61,843 nt of DNA from NCBI GenBank assembly GCA_900541715.1, contig UQLI01000008.1:1-61843 (forward strand), written 5' to 3'. The translations under genes were made by a program, and so were the position numbers. Shown one piece after another: positions 6,495 to 15,738 of this stretch. Source of the DNA: an uncultured Collinsella sp. Its GTDB lineage: Bacteria > Actinomycetota > Coriobacteriia > Coriobacteriales > Coriobacteriaceae. The notes under the pieces are model-generated. The model was not told where the DNA came from. It did not search any database and was given only the letters and a program-made list of their open reading frames with translations. The first letter of the stretch is position 1; every line of letters starts with the position of its first letter.

Positions 6495-9245
6495 GTGAGC
6501 GATTGCAAGAGGGTTTACCGTTTTGGAACCGATGCCCAGGGCACTTGTGTCACCGAGGGCGACAAGTCCATGAACTTCGTGCTTGGCGGCAAAGGCGCTA
6601 ACCTTGCCGAAATGAGCCGCATTGGCCTGCCGGTTCCCGGTGGCTTTACCATTACCTGCCAGACCTGCGTTGAGTACTCTGGTGCCGGCAACGTCTGGCC
6701 CGAAGGCGCACTCGATGAGATCGTTGCCGCCGAGGCAGATCTTGAGACCCGTTGCGGCAAGAAGCTCGGCGACGCCTCCGATCCGCTGCTCGTGTCGGTG
6801 CGCTCGGGCGCTCCGTTCTCTATGCCCGGCATGATGGACACGGTCCTCAACCTGGGCCTCAACGACGACTCCGTTCAGGGCCTTATCGCCCAGACGCAAA
6901 ACCCGCGCTTTGCCTGGGACAGCTATCGTCGCTTTATCCAGATGTTCTCCAACGTCGTCATGGGTGTCGATGCCGACTTGTTCGAGAATGCCCTGACCCA
7001 GGCCCGCCTGGTCGCCGGCGTTCGCGTCGACTCCGAGCTTTCGGCCGAGGATCTGCAGGAGCTCGTCGAGACCTTTAAGAGCATTTTCTCCGACAACGTC
7101 GAGGCCGCCCTGTACCCCGAGCTCGAGGTCGCCGACGGCAAGCCCGTCTTCCCGCACGACCCGGAGCTCCAGCTGCGCCTCGCCATCCAGGCCGTCTTTG
7201 GTAGCTGGATGAACGAGCGCGCCTGTATCTACCGCAAGCAACACGGTATTTCCGATGACCTTGGCACCGCCGTCAACGTCCAGGCCATGGCATTTGGCAA
7301 CAAGGGCGAGACCTCGGCGACCGGCGTCGCCTTTACGCGCAACCCGGCCGACGGCACCAAGGAGTTCTACGGTGACTTTCTGGTCAACGCCCAGGGCGAG
7401 GACGTCGTCGCCGGCATCCGCAACACCGAGCCCATCGCCGACCTCAAGACCACTCCGGGCCTCGAGTCCGCAGGTGAGGAGCTTGAGCGTGTCTTCCTGA
7501 CGCTTGAGGATCACTACCGCGACATGTGCGACATCGAGTTCACCATCGAGCAGGGTAAGCTTTGGATGCTCCAGACCCGCGTGGGCAAGCGTACCGCAAC
7601 CGCCGCTCTACGCATCGCTATCGAGATGGTCGAGGAGGGCCTCATCACCCGTGAGGAGGCCGTGAGCCGCATCGACCCCGCGCAGCTCGACCAGCTCCTG
7701 CACCCGCAGTTCGACTCCTCCAAGAAGTACGAGGCGCTCGCATGCGGCCTTAACGCCAGTCCCGGTGCCGCCGTGGGCGAGGTCGTGTTCTCGAGCGATG
7801 ACGCCGTCGCGCGTTCTGCCGAGGGCCATAAGGTCATTCTGGTCCGTTGGGAGACCAATCCCGACGACCTGAAGGGTATGGTCGCCGCCGAGGGTATCTT
7901 GACGAGCCATGGTGGCAAGACGAGCCACGCTGCCGTTATTGCCCGTGGCATGGGTACTCCCTGCGTCTGCGGTGTCGAGCGTTTCCATATCGACGCGGCC
8001 GAGAAGGTCGTGCGTATCGAGGGTAGCGATCGCGTACTGCACGAGGGCGACATCATCTCCATCGACGGTACCCAGGGCATCGTTGTCGACGGCGCCGTTG
8101 ACTTGGTCTCCGCCGAGCTTACTGGTGACCTGGACACTATCCTGTCCTGGGCCGATGAGATTCGTCTGGATGAGACCTGCGGCCACGCCAACCACGTGCG
8201 CGTCAACGCCGACAACCCCGAGGACGCCGAGCTCGCGCTCGAGTTTGGCGCCGAGGCCATCGGCCTGTGCCGCACCGAGCATATGTTCCTGGGCGATCGC
8301 AAGAACATCATCCAGAGCTTCATCCTGTCCGATGACGAGGCCGTGAAGCAGCAGGCCTTGGCCGATCTGCTCAAGGTCCAGACCGAGGACTTCCTGGCCA
8401 TGTTTAAGACCATGACCGGCCGCGATGTGGTCGTTCGCCTGCTCGATCCGCCGCTTCATGAGTTCCTGGATAATCCTCGCGAGCTCGAGGTCGCCATCAC
8501 CAAGAAGGAGGCCGCCGGCGCCAGCGAGGAAGAGCTCGCCGCCCTGCGTGCCCGCCTGCGCCGCATCGACGGCATGGTCGAGTCCAACCCGATGCTCGGC
8601 CTGCGCGGCGTGCGCCTGTCCGTCGTCTTCGGTGATCTGCCGCTCATGCAGGTCCGTGCCGTGGCAACGGCTGCCGCTCGCCTTATCAAGGAAGGCGTCG
8701 ACCCGTGCCCCGAGATCATGGTTCCGCTCGTTTCCATCACGGCCGAGCATGTCCAGACCCGCGAGGTCATCGAGCGCGTGATCGCCGAGGTTTCCGCCGA
8801 GGAGGGCGTCGAGCTCAACATTCCCGTGGGCACGATGCTCGAGCTGCCGCGCGCCTGCATGGTCGCTGACGAGATCGCCCATCACGCCGACTTCTTCTGC
8901 TTTGGCACCAACGACCTCACGCAGACGACGTTCGGTTTCTCGCGTGACGATGCCGAGGCCAAGTTCATCCCCCTGTACATGCACAAGAAGATCTTGAAGG
9001 ACAACCCCTTCGAGACCATCGACACGGCGGTACTGGAGCTCGTGCGCATGGCCGTCGAGAAGGGTCGTGCCACCAATCCCGACATGCACTTTGGCGTGTG
9101 CGGTGAGCACGGCGGCGACCCCAAGTCCATCAAGGACCTGTTTAACGTGGCCGATGTGGACTACGTGTCCTGCTCGCCTTACCGCGTGCCCCTGGCGCGT
9201 CTGGCTGCCGCTCAGGCCAAGCTCGAGGCCAAGCGTTCCGCTTAA
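6495..9245 (+). CDS. ppdK: Pyruvate, phosphate dikinase
   Basis: This cytosolic enzyme interconverts pyruvate + ATP + Pi and phosphoenolpyruvate + AMP + PPi. The 916-residue product is slightly longer than the usual ~875-890. In order it shows the nucleotide-binding N-terminal domain (GGKGANLAEM, then GLPVPGGFTIT), the phosphohistidine domain with the swivelling His478 (HGGKTSHAAVIARGMG) and the PEP-binding TIM barrel (CFGTNDLTQTTFGFSRDD, and the C-terminal GVCGEHGGDP). The GTG start follows an AGGGGAAG site. It is a single-gene unit with an elaborate upstream region and its own terminator. In an anaerobe it probably works in PPi-linked glycolysis or gluconeogenesis. Confidence 0.98.
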   Translation: MSDCKRVYRFGTDAQGTCVTEGDKSMNFVLGGKGANLAEMSRIGLPVPGGFTITCQTCVEYSGAGNVWPEGALDEIVAAEADLETRCGKKLGDASDPLLVSVRSGAPFSMPGMMDTVLNLGLNDDSVQGLIAQTQNPRFAWDSYRRFIQMFSNVVMGVDADLFENALTQARLVAGVRVDSELSAEDLQELVETFKSIFSDNVEAALYPELEVADGKPVFPHDPELQLRLAIQAVFGSWMNERACIYRKQHGISDDLGTAVNVQAMAFGNKGETSATGVAFTRNPADGTKEFYGDFLVNAQGEDVVAGIRNTEPIADLKTTPGLESAGEELERVFLTLEDHYRDMCDIEFTIEQGKLWMLQTRVGKRTATAALRIAIEMVEEGLITREEAVSRIDPAQLDQLLHPQFDSSKKYEALACGLNASPGAAVGEVVFSSDDAVARSAEGHKVILVRWETNPDDLKGMVAAEGILTSHGGKTSHAAVIARGMGTPCVCGVERFHIDAAEKVVRIEGSDRVLHEGDIISIDGTQGIVVDGAVDLVSAELTGDLDTILSWADEIRLDETCGHANHVRVNADNPEDAELALEFGAEAIGLCRTEHMFLGDRKNIIQSFILSDDEAVKQQALADLLKVQTEDFLAMFKTMTGRDVVVRLLDPPLHEFLDNPRELEVAITKKEAAGASEEELAALRARLRRIDGMVESNPMLGLRGVRLSVVFGDLPLMQVRAVATAAARLIKEGVDPCPEIMVPLVSITAEHVQTREVIERVIAEVSAEEGVELNIPVGTMLELPRACMVADEIAHHADFFCFGTNDLTQTTFGFSRDDAEAKFIPLYMHKKILKDNPFETIDTAVLELVRMAVEKGRATNPDMHFGVCGEHGGDPKSIKDLFNVADVDYVSCSPYRVPLARLAAAQAKLEAKRSA

Positions 9246-9285
9246 CGGAGTCGCGTTCCATTTGCGCCTTTTAGGTTCCCCTTCG

Positions 9286-9320
9286 CGCCGTCGCGCCCCT
9301 TGTGGACGCGGCGGCGTTTT
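9286..9320 (+). terminator. Terminator after ppdK
   Basis: CGCCGTCGCG (9286-9295) and CGCGGCGGCG (9307-9316) form a stem with one mismatch, followed by TTTT at 9317-9320. Confidence 0.7.
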
Positions 9321-9360
9321 ACGTTGGTTCAATACATTGGCAGCTGACGGGAGGACTGCG

Positions 9361-12168
9361 ATGAAAAACCTCACCAGGTATTTGCAACGAGCGCGTCGGG
9401 GAGTACGGATGGCCCTGTGCTGGGTGGTCGTTGCGGTCACGGCGCTTTGCGGGATGCCGACAGCCGGTTTTGCCCTTCAGGATGATTCGCGCGACGAGCT
9501 CTATGGTGACGTGGTCAACCCGCTCACCATTACGGTCAACGATCGCGACTGCACGTTTGTAGATATCGATGACGGCAAGCTCGAGGGCCGTACCTCGATG
9601 TACGACAACGTCTCGTTCTATACGGCCGCCGTCAGAAAGGTCCTGCCCAACTGGGCGTCGCTTGCCTATAACGTCCTTGGCTATGGCGGAGGCGACGACT
9701 CCGGTGACTTTTTGTACTGGGACCACGCCGGCAAGGGCTTTGAGAAGGACTTCGGTAAGGGTCACTACATCTATCTGTATGATGCGCTTTCGGGCGGCAA
9801 CGGTGAGCATTCCGACGGCGCCGACAAATCGAAGCAGAGTGGTCTGACATCTGCTAAAAGCCTCAATGCGGTCTACGAGCGCTTGACCGACGATATCGCC
9901 GGCTGTATCGGTCACAAGCTGAAGGGCTCCGATTTCCGTAAAAACGTGCCGCTCGACGGACTGTCGAAAGACACGACTGAGCAGGACGTCATCTATGCCA
10001 CCATTGCTTGTGTCGACAAGCTCGGCGGCACCTATCAGTACGATTTCAATGGCTTTGGCATCGCGTTCTATAACTTTAGAGTTCAGCAGCTCAACAGCGT
10101 GAACAAGCTTAACTGTGCGCCCGAGGACGCGCCGGGCTATTCCTTTGTCGATTCTAAGACTGAGCAGGAGCTCGTTACTTCGGCACTTAACGTCGGCTAT
10201 GAGGACGCCTCGCAGAGCATCACGCTCGCCCGCGGTACCGAAGAGACAGTCGGCACGAGCACTTCTGAATCCGCATCGTATTCCAAAGGCGGCTCGTGGG
10301 GCGCATCGGTGAGCCTCAAGGAGTCGCTGGGCGTGCCCGCAACAGCGAGCGAGGAGATCGAGACTTCGTTTTCGGCCGAAACCACGATGTCCCAGTTGTG
10401 GGAGGCGAGCAAGACCGAGGAACAGTCGATCACCACAACGGACAATCAGTCGGTTACCGTCAATATGACGATCCCGGCGCACACGCAGGTCAATAGTAAG
10501 CAGACGAGTTCTACCACGACGCTGTCCGAGGACTATGACCAGCCGGTGGGCGTGACGTTCGACGTGATCATCTTTAACATGAACGGTGAGTGCTACGACG
10601 ACAACGCCGCCGTGCAGGAGTTCCATACCGCCGGTTATGACCAGCGTTCGTTCTACACCACCTTTGGCGATCAGTCGACCGACGCCGTACAGAACCTGTT
10701 CCTGCGCTCAATCGCCCATCGTGGCGACGACGGCTACGATACCACCGCCGGAAACGTCACGAGTTGGTCGTATCGCACCAACAACCACATGGTGCGCGCC
10801 ATCGATTGGAATTCGGTCCTGGCCGATCGCGAGGTGCCGTCGCGCAACGGCGGCGCCCCGCGCACGTGCAATGTGCTCAACGACATGGCCGCTACTTATC
10901 CCATGTCCATTACGGGTTCCAATCTGTCGTTTGAGTCGGTGACGGTCGATACGCAGTTGGGCACGCCGCAGCCTATTAAGCCCATCTCCAAGATTCTCGT
11001 GTCGCTGCAGACCGATAAGACCCGAAGGCTTACGGTGGGAGAGGAAGACCCCATCTCTTCCTATCGCGTGCGTGCAAGGGACGAGGACGATGTTGACTAC
11101 TACGGCTTTGTGAAGTCGTCGGGCGACTGGCGCGTGGTCGATAAAAAGGGCAAAGAATGCAAGTCCGACGTCATCGAGATCCAGACCGACCCTGTCACCC
11201 ACGAGCAAGTCGTGGTGGGTAAAAAGGCCGGCACCGCCTACGTAAAGTATTTTATCCCCGAGGACACCTATGTGGACGTGAACGGGCATGTCTCGACCAA
11301 TGACGAGATCGACGCCGCGGCCTACAAATATAAGGTAAGTGATGTGGCGCCCGAGCCGTTTAACGGCAGCATCAAACTCGAGGGCTCGGCACAGACCGTC
11401 GTCGGCGTCGAGGAAAATCTCAACGGCATCGAAGGCCTGACGGCTACGGTCTATGACACGACGGGCAAGGAGGTCGATAGGGTCTGCAGCTGGGAGGCCC
11501 AGGAGCTCGAGAGCAAGGGCATTTCGGTCGCGACAGACGGCACGATGACCATCTCGCAACCGGGCACCTTCCATGTTCGCGCCTTTATTGACGGCGTGTA
11601 TTCCGATTGGGCCGAGGTCATCGCCGCACCCGCACCGGTCGACCCGATGACGACCGTGGTCGAGACACCGGTGAGCGTTACGTCCACCTCCACGGGGGAT
11701 TCTTTGGCAACGACGGATGGCACGGTCCCTGCCCAGGGAGAACAGTCCGCTTCCGATGCGAACGCGGCCGAGTCTGCTCCGTCGAGTGACGATGCCGCTG
11801 CAGTAACTGACGACACCGCGTCCGCTGCCGCGAAGGATACCTCGTCGATTCCTACGGGCCTCGTTACCGTTTTGACCGATATCTGCCGCTACGGCATCGA
11901 TCACGGCCTCATCAGCACATCAAACAAGGAGGAGATGACCAAGCAGGACTTCGACATCTTAGGCATCCTGTACCTGATGGCGGACAGCCAGGACCTGGTG
12001 CCCCAAGACGCCGAGGACGCGATGAATGAATGGGCCCATGACAACTATAATGACGAAGAGCTTGCCACCTGGAAGCAGCATGCGCTTTCGGTGCTGCTCG
12101 AATACGGCTATATCGCGCCTGGAACGACCGTGACGACGCCGACGACTGATGCTTCAGACGGCGCATAA
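9361..12168 (+). CDS. Large secreted protein with aerolysin/ETX-MTX2-like segment
   Basis: 935 residues from ATG 9361, preceded by GGGAGG. An N-terminal signal peptide is clear: Arg-rich start, hydrophobic ALCWVVVAVTALCG, likely cut near GFALQ. Residues ~30-285 are an unrecognised globular region. Residues ~285-410 have the alternating Ser/Thr pattern of the aerolysin-type beta-pore module, including TVGTSTSESASYSKGGSW, IPAHTQV at ~371 and a closing FDVIIFN at ~400. Residues ~540-755 look like two Ig-like beta domains. A Ser/Ala/Asp-rich linker (~757-828) leads to a ~90-residue helical C-terminal domain. No sortase motif or membrane anchor is visible. It could be a pore-forming toxin or a surface protein reusing that fold. 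It is a single gene between ppdK and rplS. Confidence 0.7.
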   Translation: MKNLTRYLQRARRGVRMALCWVVVAVTALCGMPTAGFALQDDSRDELYGDVVNPLTITVNDRDCTFVDIDDGKLEGRTSMYDNVSFYTAAVRKVLPNWASLAYNVLGYGGGDDSGDFLYWDHAGKGFEKDFGKGHYIYLYDALSGGNGEHSDGADKSKQSGLTSAKSLNAVYERLTDDIAGCIGHKLKGSDFRKNVPLDGLSKDTTEQDVIYATIACVDKLGGTYQYDFNGFGIAFYNFRVQQLNSVNKLNCAPEDAPGYSFVDSKTEQELVTSALNVGYEDASQSITLARGTEETVGTSTSESASYSKGGSWGASVSLKESLGVPATASEEIETSFSAETTMSQLWEASKTEEQSITTTDNQSVTVNMTIPAHTQVNSKQTSSTTTLSEDYDQPVGVTFDVIIFNMNGECYDDNAAVQEFHTAGYDQRSFYTTFGDQSTDAVQNLFLRSIAHRGDDGYDTTAGNVTSWSYRTNNHMVRAIDWNSVLADREVPSRNGGAPRTCNVLNDMAATYPMSITGSNLSFESVTVDTQLGTPQPIKPISKILVSLQTDKTRRLTVGEEDPISSYRVRARDEDDVDYYGFVKSSGDWRVVDKKGKECKSDVIEIQTDPVTHEQVVVGKKAGTAYVKYFIPEDTYVDVNGHVSTNDEIDAAAYKYKVSDVAPEPFNGSIKLEGSAQTVVGVEENLNGIEGLTATVYDTTGKEVDRVCSWEAQELESKGISVATDGTMTISQPGTFHVRAFIDGVYSDWAEVIAAPAPVDPMTTVVETPVSVTSTSTGDSLATTDGTVPAQGEQSASDANAAESAPSSDDAAAVTDDTASAAAKDTSSIPTGLVTVLTDICRYGIDHGLISTSNKEEMTKQDFDILGILYLMADSQDLVPQDAEDAMNEWAHDNYNDEELATWKQHALSVLLEYGYIAPGTTVTTPTTDASDGA

Positions 12169-12219
12169 GTGCAGAAAGAGTGCGTGTTTTTGTCTTTTTG
12201 CGCACGGGCAAAATAGTTC

Positions 12220-12247
12220 TTGCAGCCAAGGTCGTGGCGTGTATACT
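12220..12247 (+). promoter_or_regulatory. Promoter of rplS
   Basis: TTGCAG (12220-12225), 16-nt spacer, TATACT (12242-12247). The rplS ribosome site AAGGA lies about 60 nt downstream. Confidence 0.65.
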
Positions 12248-12316
12248 CGAATTCGTTTGTTCAACTACGTGCCGGCCAAGGTGGTACGGCACCTCTAGAA
12301 GAGTAAGGAATTGCAC

Positions 12317-12658
12317 ATGGATTACATCCGCGCAATCGAGCGTCAGCAGATCCGCGAGGACATTCCTCAGGTTCGCGTCGCCGACAACGTCAAGGTTCAC
12401 TACCGCATTAAGGAAGGCGACCGCGAGCGCATCCAGGTCTTCCAGGGCGACGTCATCCGCATGGCCGGCGCCGGTGCCCGCGAGACCTTCACCGTCCGTA
12501 AGATGTCCTTCGGTGTCGGTGTTGAGCGTACCTTCCCGCTTCACAGCCCCAAGATCGCCAAGCTCGAGGTCGTTCGTCATGGTCGCGTCCGTCGCGCCAA
12601 GCTGTACTACCTCCGCGACAAGGTGGGCAAGGCTGCTCGCATCCCCGAGAAGCGCTAA
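12317..12658 (+). CDS. rplS: Ribosomal protein L19
   Basis: A 113-residue protein of the large ribosomal subunit, at the 30S-50S interface. The sequence is typical: VHYRIKEGDRERIQVFQGDV and GVGVERTFPLHSPKI, with a basic C-terminus. ATG 12317 is chosen over TTG 12311 because AAGGA lies 7 nt upstream. It has its own promoter and terminator. rnhB follows, as in many bacteria, but the signal peptidase gene often found between them is absent. Confidence 0.98.
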   Translation: MDYIRAIERQQIREDIPQVRVADNVKVHYRIKEGDRERIQVFQGDVIRMAGAGARETFTVRKMSFGVGVERTFPLHSPKIAKLEVVRHGRVRRAKLYYLRDKVGKAARIPEKR

Positions 12659-12692
12659 GAAGATCGCAACGTCTGTCCACTCGTTTGGACAC

Positions 12693-12725
12693 AAGGGTCA
12701 CCTTCGGGTGGCCCTTCTTTTTATC
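12693..12725 (+). terminator. Terminator after rplS
   Basis: AAGGGTCACC (12693-12702), TTCG tetraloop, GGTGGCCCTT (12707-12716), then CTTTTT. A smaller hairpin GTCCA/TGGAC precedes it at 12675-12690. Confidence 0.9.
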
Positions 12726-12751
12726 TGATTTGCATGCAAGGAGGGCCTAGT

Positions 12752-13540
12752 ATGGCCAACATGACGAGCTCGGTTTCGGCATCGCAAGTTGCCGGTGAGT
12801 TGGCGAGCGCTACGTTTGAGGAGATTCCCGCCCTCGTGGAGCATTATCGCGAGGACCCGCGCCAGCAGGTGATCAAGGCTTGCGAACGCGCCCTCAAACG
12901 TCATGCCAAAGAGCTTGCCGAGCGCGAGCGCGTCAATGACATGTACGAGCTTATGCATGAGCTTGGCGGCGATGGGGTGGTCGTTGGTGTCGACGAGGTG
13001 GGTCGCGGATCGGTGGCCGGTCCTTTGACGGTATGCGCCGTCTGTCTTCCTATGGAGCCGCGCGTCTGGGGCATCAACGATTCCAAAAAGCTCACGCCGG
13101 CGCGCCGCGAGCTGCTCTCCGTGAAGATTGCCGAGGTGGCGACGGCGATCGGTTTTTGCCATATCGCGCCGAAGGATATCGACGAGATGGGTATGGCCCG
13201 CGCCATCCGCGCTGCCGTCGCGGGCGCCGTGGCCGATACGGGACTTGAACCCGACTGCGTCCTCATGGATGGTAACCCCTTGGGCGCCGTTCCCAACGAG
13301 CGCGATGTGGTGAAGGGCGATGCCAAGATCGCCTGCATCGCCGCGGCGTCCATCATGGCCAAGGTCACGCGTGACGAGATGATGGTCGAGTACGACGCCG
13401 AGTACCCCGAGTACCATCTGGCCGAGTCGAAGGGCTATGCGAGCCCCGAGCACATCGAGGCCATTCGCAAACATGGACTTTGTCCGCTGCACCGCGTGAG
13501 CTTTTGCGGAAACTTTCTGCAGACTGAGCGCCTTTTCTAG
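12752..13540 (+). CDS. rnhB: Ribonuclease HII
   Basis: 262 residues. RNase HII cuts RNA in RNA-DNA hybrids and removes misincorporated ribonucleotides. The catalytic DE pair is in VGVDEVGRGSVAGP; further family blocks are NDSKKLT, GDAKIACIAAASIMAKVTRD, ESKGYASPEH and the C-terminal HRVSF. ATG 12752 is chosen because AAGGAGGG ends 7 nt upstream; ATG 12734 has no such site. The ~75-residue N-terminal helical extension before the catalytic core is longer than in minimal RNase HII. Confidence 0.96.
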   Translation: MANMTSSVSASQVAGELASATFEEIPALVEHYREDPRQQVIKACERALKRHAKELAERERVNDMYELMHELGGDGVVVGVDEVGRGSVAGPLTVCAVCLPMEPRVWGINDSKKLTPARRELLSVKIAEVATAIGFCHIAPKDIDEMGMARAIRAAVAGAVADTGLEPDCVLMDGNPLGAVPNERDVVKGDAKIACIAAASIMAKVTRDEMMVEYDAEYPEYHLAESKGYASPEHIEAIRKHGLCPLHRVSFCGNFLQTERLF

Positions 13541-13589
13541 GTCAATTGTGGAGACAGGGACCTCTGGGGTTTTATAAACCTGCTGGTAG

Positions 13590-13631
13590 CGGGCCGTATG
13601 CAACAGCATTGCTGCGTACGGCCCGTTTTTT
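13590..13631 (+). terminator. Terminator after rnhB
   Basis: CGGGCCGTATGC (13590-13601) pairs with GCGTACGGCCCG (13614-13625; one G-T pair) followed by a T6 run. It separates rnhB from the yraN-comM-dprA operon, which therefore needs its own promoter. Confidence 0.85.
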
Positions 13632-13638
13632 GTCGGCA

Positions 13639-13658
13639 TTTGGTCAGCTTTTGGTTTG
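13639..13658 (+). promoter_or_regulatory. 20-base motif shared by both competence operons, copy 1
   Basis: TTTGGTCAGCTTTTGGTTTG ends 71 nt before the yraN start. The identical 20 bases occur at 42189-42208, ending 76 nt before comEA. Inside the motif TTTGGT occurs twice, 11 bp apart, as expected for a regulator binding one helix face. It is placed just after the rnhB terminator, where the promoter of the comM-dprA operon must lie. Confidence 0.6.
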
Positions 13659-13729
13659 CTTCCGGTACTTACCCGCATGAAAGGTGCCCTCATCATCGGG
13701 GCAATGCAGTGTGCGGGAAAGGAGACCCC

Positions 13730-14215
13730 ATGAGTGCCGCAAGCAAAAAGAGCAAGACGCAGCAGCTCAAGGAGCGTTGGGAAAACGGCGAGCTCGACTG
13801 CGGGGCGATGACGCCCGAGTTTATCAAGGGACTCAGTCCCCGCGAGCTGGGCATGCTGGGCGAGCTGATCACCATCGACTACTTTAACGAGCGCGGCTAC
13901 ACCTTGCTGGAGCAGGGTTATCGTTGCACCGAGGGCGAGGCCGATCTGGTGCTGCTCGATGAGCTCGACGATGTCGTGGTGATGGCCGAGGTCAAGACCA
14001 GACGCGTCGCACTGGATTGCAACACGCGGGTCTTTCCCGAGGAGGCCGTGGACGCCCAAAAGCAACGCCGCTACCGCCGCATCGCAAGTTGCTATCTCAT
14101 GGAGCATTATCCGCTCAAGGCGATTCGCTTCGATGCCGTGGGTGTCACCATCCGCGGCGGGCATATCGCCGAGATCGAGCACCAGTACAACGCGTTCGAT
14201 TGGCAGGTGTCGTGA
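13730..14215 (+). CDS. yraN: YraN/UPF0102 endonuclease-like protein
   Basis: 161 residues with the UPF0102 Holliday-junction-resolvase-like core: ELGMLGELITIDYFNERGY, then GEADLVLL and VVMAEVKTR, giving the E-D-ExK pattern of the PD-(D/E)xK nuclease fold. The exact substrate of the family is unknown. It is about 40 residues longer at the N-terminus than usual; ATG 13730 with AAAGGAG upstream supports this start. It is the first gene of the operon with comM and dprA, and its TGA overlaps the comM ATG. Confidence 0.9.
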   Translation: MSAASKKSKTQQLKERWENGELDCGAMTPEFIKGLSPRELGMLGELITIDYFNERGYTLLEQGYRCTEGEADLVLLDELDDVVVMAEVKTRRVALDCNTRVFPEEAVDAQKQRRYRRIASCYLMEHYPLKAIRFDAVGVTIRGGHIAEIEHQYNAFDWQVS

Positions 14216-15738
14216 TGGCGTTCGAGACGTTTGCCGTTCACGCGGCCTGCATCCGCGGCGTCGAGGCGATTCCCGTCACGGTCGAGGTCTCGCTTGCCGG
14301 CGGCGTTCCGGGCATTCAGATGCTCGGTATTCCGAGTATGGAGGTGATGGAGTCACGTGGTCGTATTCGCTGTGCGATGCGCTCGGCCGGCTTTGAGATC
14401 CCGCGCTCGGGCATTACGGTCAATCTGGCGCCCGGCGATATTCGCAAGACCGGTAGCGGCTTTGATCTGCCCATCGCCATCGCGGTTCTAGCGGCCGATG
14501 GTCAGATTCCCCGCGACAACCTCGATCGTTGTCTTATCGCCGGCGAGCTCGGCTTGGACGGCACGGTGCTTCCTGTCAAAGGCGAGGTGGCGTTTCAGCT
14601 ATTGGCTCGCGACATGGGGCTGTCTTTTATCGCCGGCAGGTCCGACCAGCATGTGCCACTCGCGGGCGTGGATTGCGGCTTTATCGACCATCTGTCTCAG
14701 CTTGCTCACGGCATGGGCGATGCCGCACGGCACTACTTGGATTCCGAGGGTGTCGAGGCGACCTTTGAGCCCGAGCTCGACTATGCAGACGTGCTGGGGC
14801 AGGAAGTCGCTAAACGCGGCATGGCGCTTGCGGCGGCAGGAGAACTCGGCTTGCTCATGATCGGGTCTCCGGGATCGGGCAAGACGATGCTCGCACGCCG
14901 TATGACCGGCATCCTGCCCGAGCTTTCCGTTGAGGATCAGCAGGAGGCACTGTGCATCCATTCGGTTTTGGGTGAGAACATTGATGGCTTGTTGGCGGGG
15001 CACCGGCCCTTCCGCAGTCCCCATCACAGTATTTCGACCGCAGGCCTTATCGGCGGTGGGCGCCCGGTGCACCCGGGTGAGATCAGCCTTGCTCATGGCG
15101 GCGTGCTATTTTTGGACGAGCTTGCCGAGTTTCCCACGGGTGTGCTGCAGACGCTGCGTCAACCCATCGAACGTGGCTACGTCAGGATCGTACGCGTCGA
15201 CGGGGCTTTTACCTTCCCGTCGCGCTTTCAGCTGCTGGCTGCGAGCAATCCCTGCCCCTGCGGCTTTTTGGGCGATCGCGAGGTACCGTGTCGCTGCTCG
15301 GCGGCGATGGTCGAGCGCTATCGGTCTAAACTGCGCGGTCCTTTGGCCGACCGTATCGACATGATGATCGATGTGACCCGTCCCGACCCCCAAGTGATTA
15401 TCGAGGGTGCGGAGGGTATGTCGTCGGCTGAGTTACGTGACTACGTTGTGCGCGGTCGCGCCTTTCGCGCCTGGCGCGAATCCCGTATGGACGATGCGGA
15501 TGCCGAAGCCGAGGATGACGAGACACGGTCCATTGACGGCGTCGTTTCGACCTTTGAGCTCGATGATGCTGCCGAGAAATGCGTACTCGGCCTATCCAAA
15601 CGCACGCATCTCACGGGCCGCGGCATCGTGCGCCTTGTTCGCATTGCGCGCACGATCGCAGATGTCGCCGAGAGCGAGCAGGTGACGCAGGACCACGTGC
15701 TCGAGGCGGCGATGTACCAGGGAAGGAGGGACCAATGA
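14215..15738 (+). CDS. comM: ComM/YifB AAA+ ATPase (Mg-chelatase-like)
   Basis: 507 residues from ATG 14215, which overlaps the yraN stop by one base. The N-terminal domain (VEVSLAGGVPGIQMLGIPSMEV) is the ChlI/LonC-like fold; then comes the AAA+ domain with Walker A GSPGSGKTML, Walker B GGVLFLDELAEF and a Cys-rich PCPCGFLGDREVPCRCS zinc site; then the Mg_chelatase C-terminal domain. ComM is a branch-migration helicase that extends recombination of incoming DNA in transformable bacteria. Co-transcription with dprA and the shared upstream motif fit such a role. Confidence 0.95.
   Translation: MAFETFAVHAACIRGVEAIPVTVEVSLAGGVPGIQMLGIPSMEVMESRGRIRCAMRSAGFEIPRSGITVNLAPGDIRKTGSGFDLPIAIAVLAADGQIPRDNLDRCLIAGELGLDGTVLPVKGEVAFQLLARDMGLSFIAGRSDQHVPLAGVDCGFIDHLSQLAHGMGDAARHYLDSEGVEATFEPELDYADVLGQEVAKRGMALAAAGELGLLMIGSPGSGKTMLARRMTGILPELSVEDQQEALCIHSVLGENIDGLLAGHRPFRSPHHSISTAGLIGGGRPVHPGEISLAHGGVLFLDELAEFPTGVLQTLRQPIERGYVRIVRVDGAFTFPSRFQLLAASNPCPCGFLGDREVPCRCSAAMVERYRSKLRGPLADRIDMMIDVTRPDPQVIIEGAEGMSSAELRDYVVRGRAFRAWRESRMDDADAEAEDDETRSIDGVVSTFELDDAAEKCVLGLSKRTHLTGRGIVRLVRIARTIADVAESEQVTQDHVLEAAMYQGRRDQ

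Noticed and set aside
9067..9360. N-terminal extension of the secreted protein into ppdK
   Set aside because: It would cross the ppdK end and terminator; the signal peptide and ribosome site at 9361 fix the real start.
7608..9440. 610-codon minus-strand open frame opposite ppdK
   Set aside because: Antisense shadow of ppdK with no motif; it also crosses the ppdK terminator.
13541..13600. GGAGACAGGGACC-like sequence after rnhB as a copy of the 17-bp element end
   Set aside because: Only about eight bases resemble GGGGACAGACT and there is no inverted partner, so it is not a second copy.
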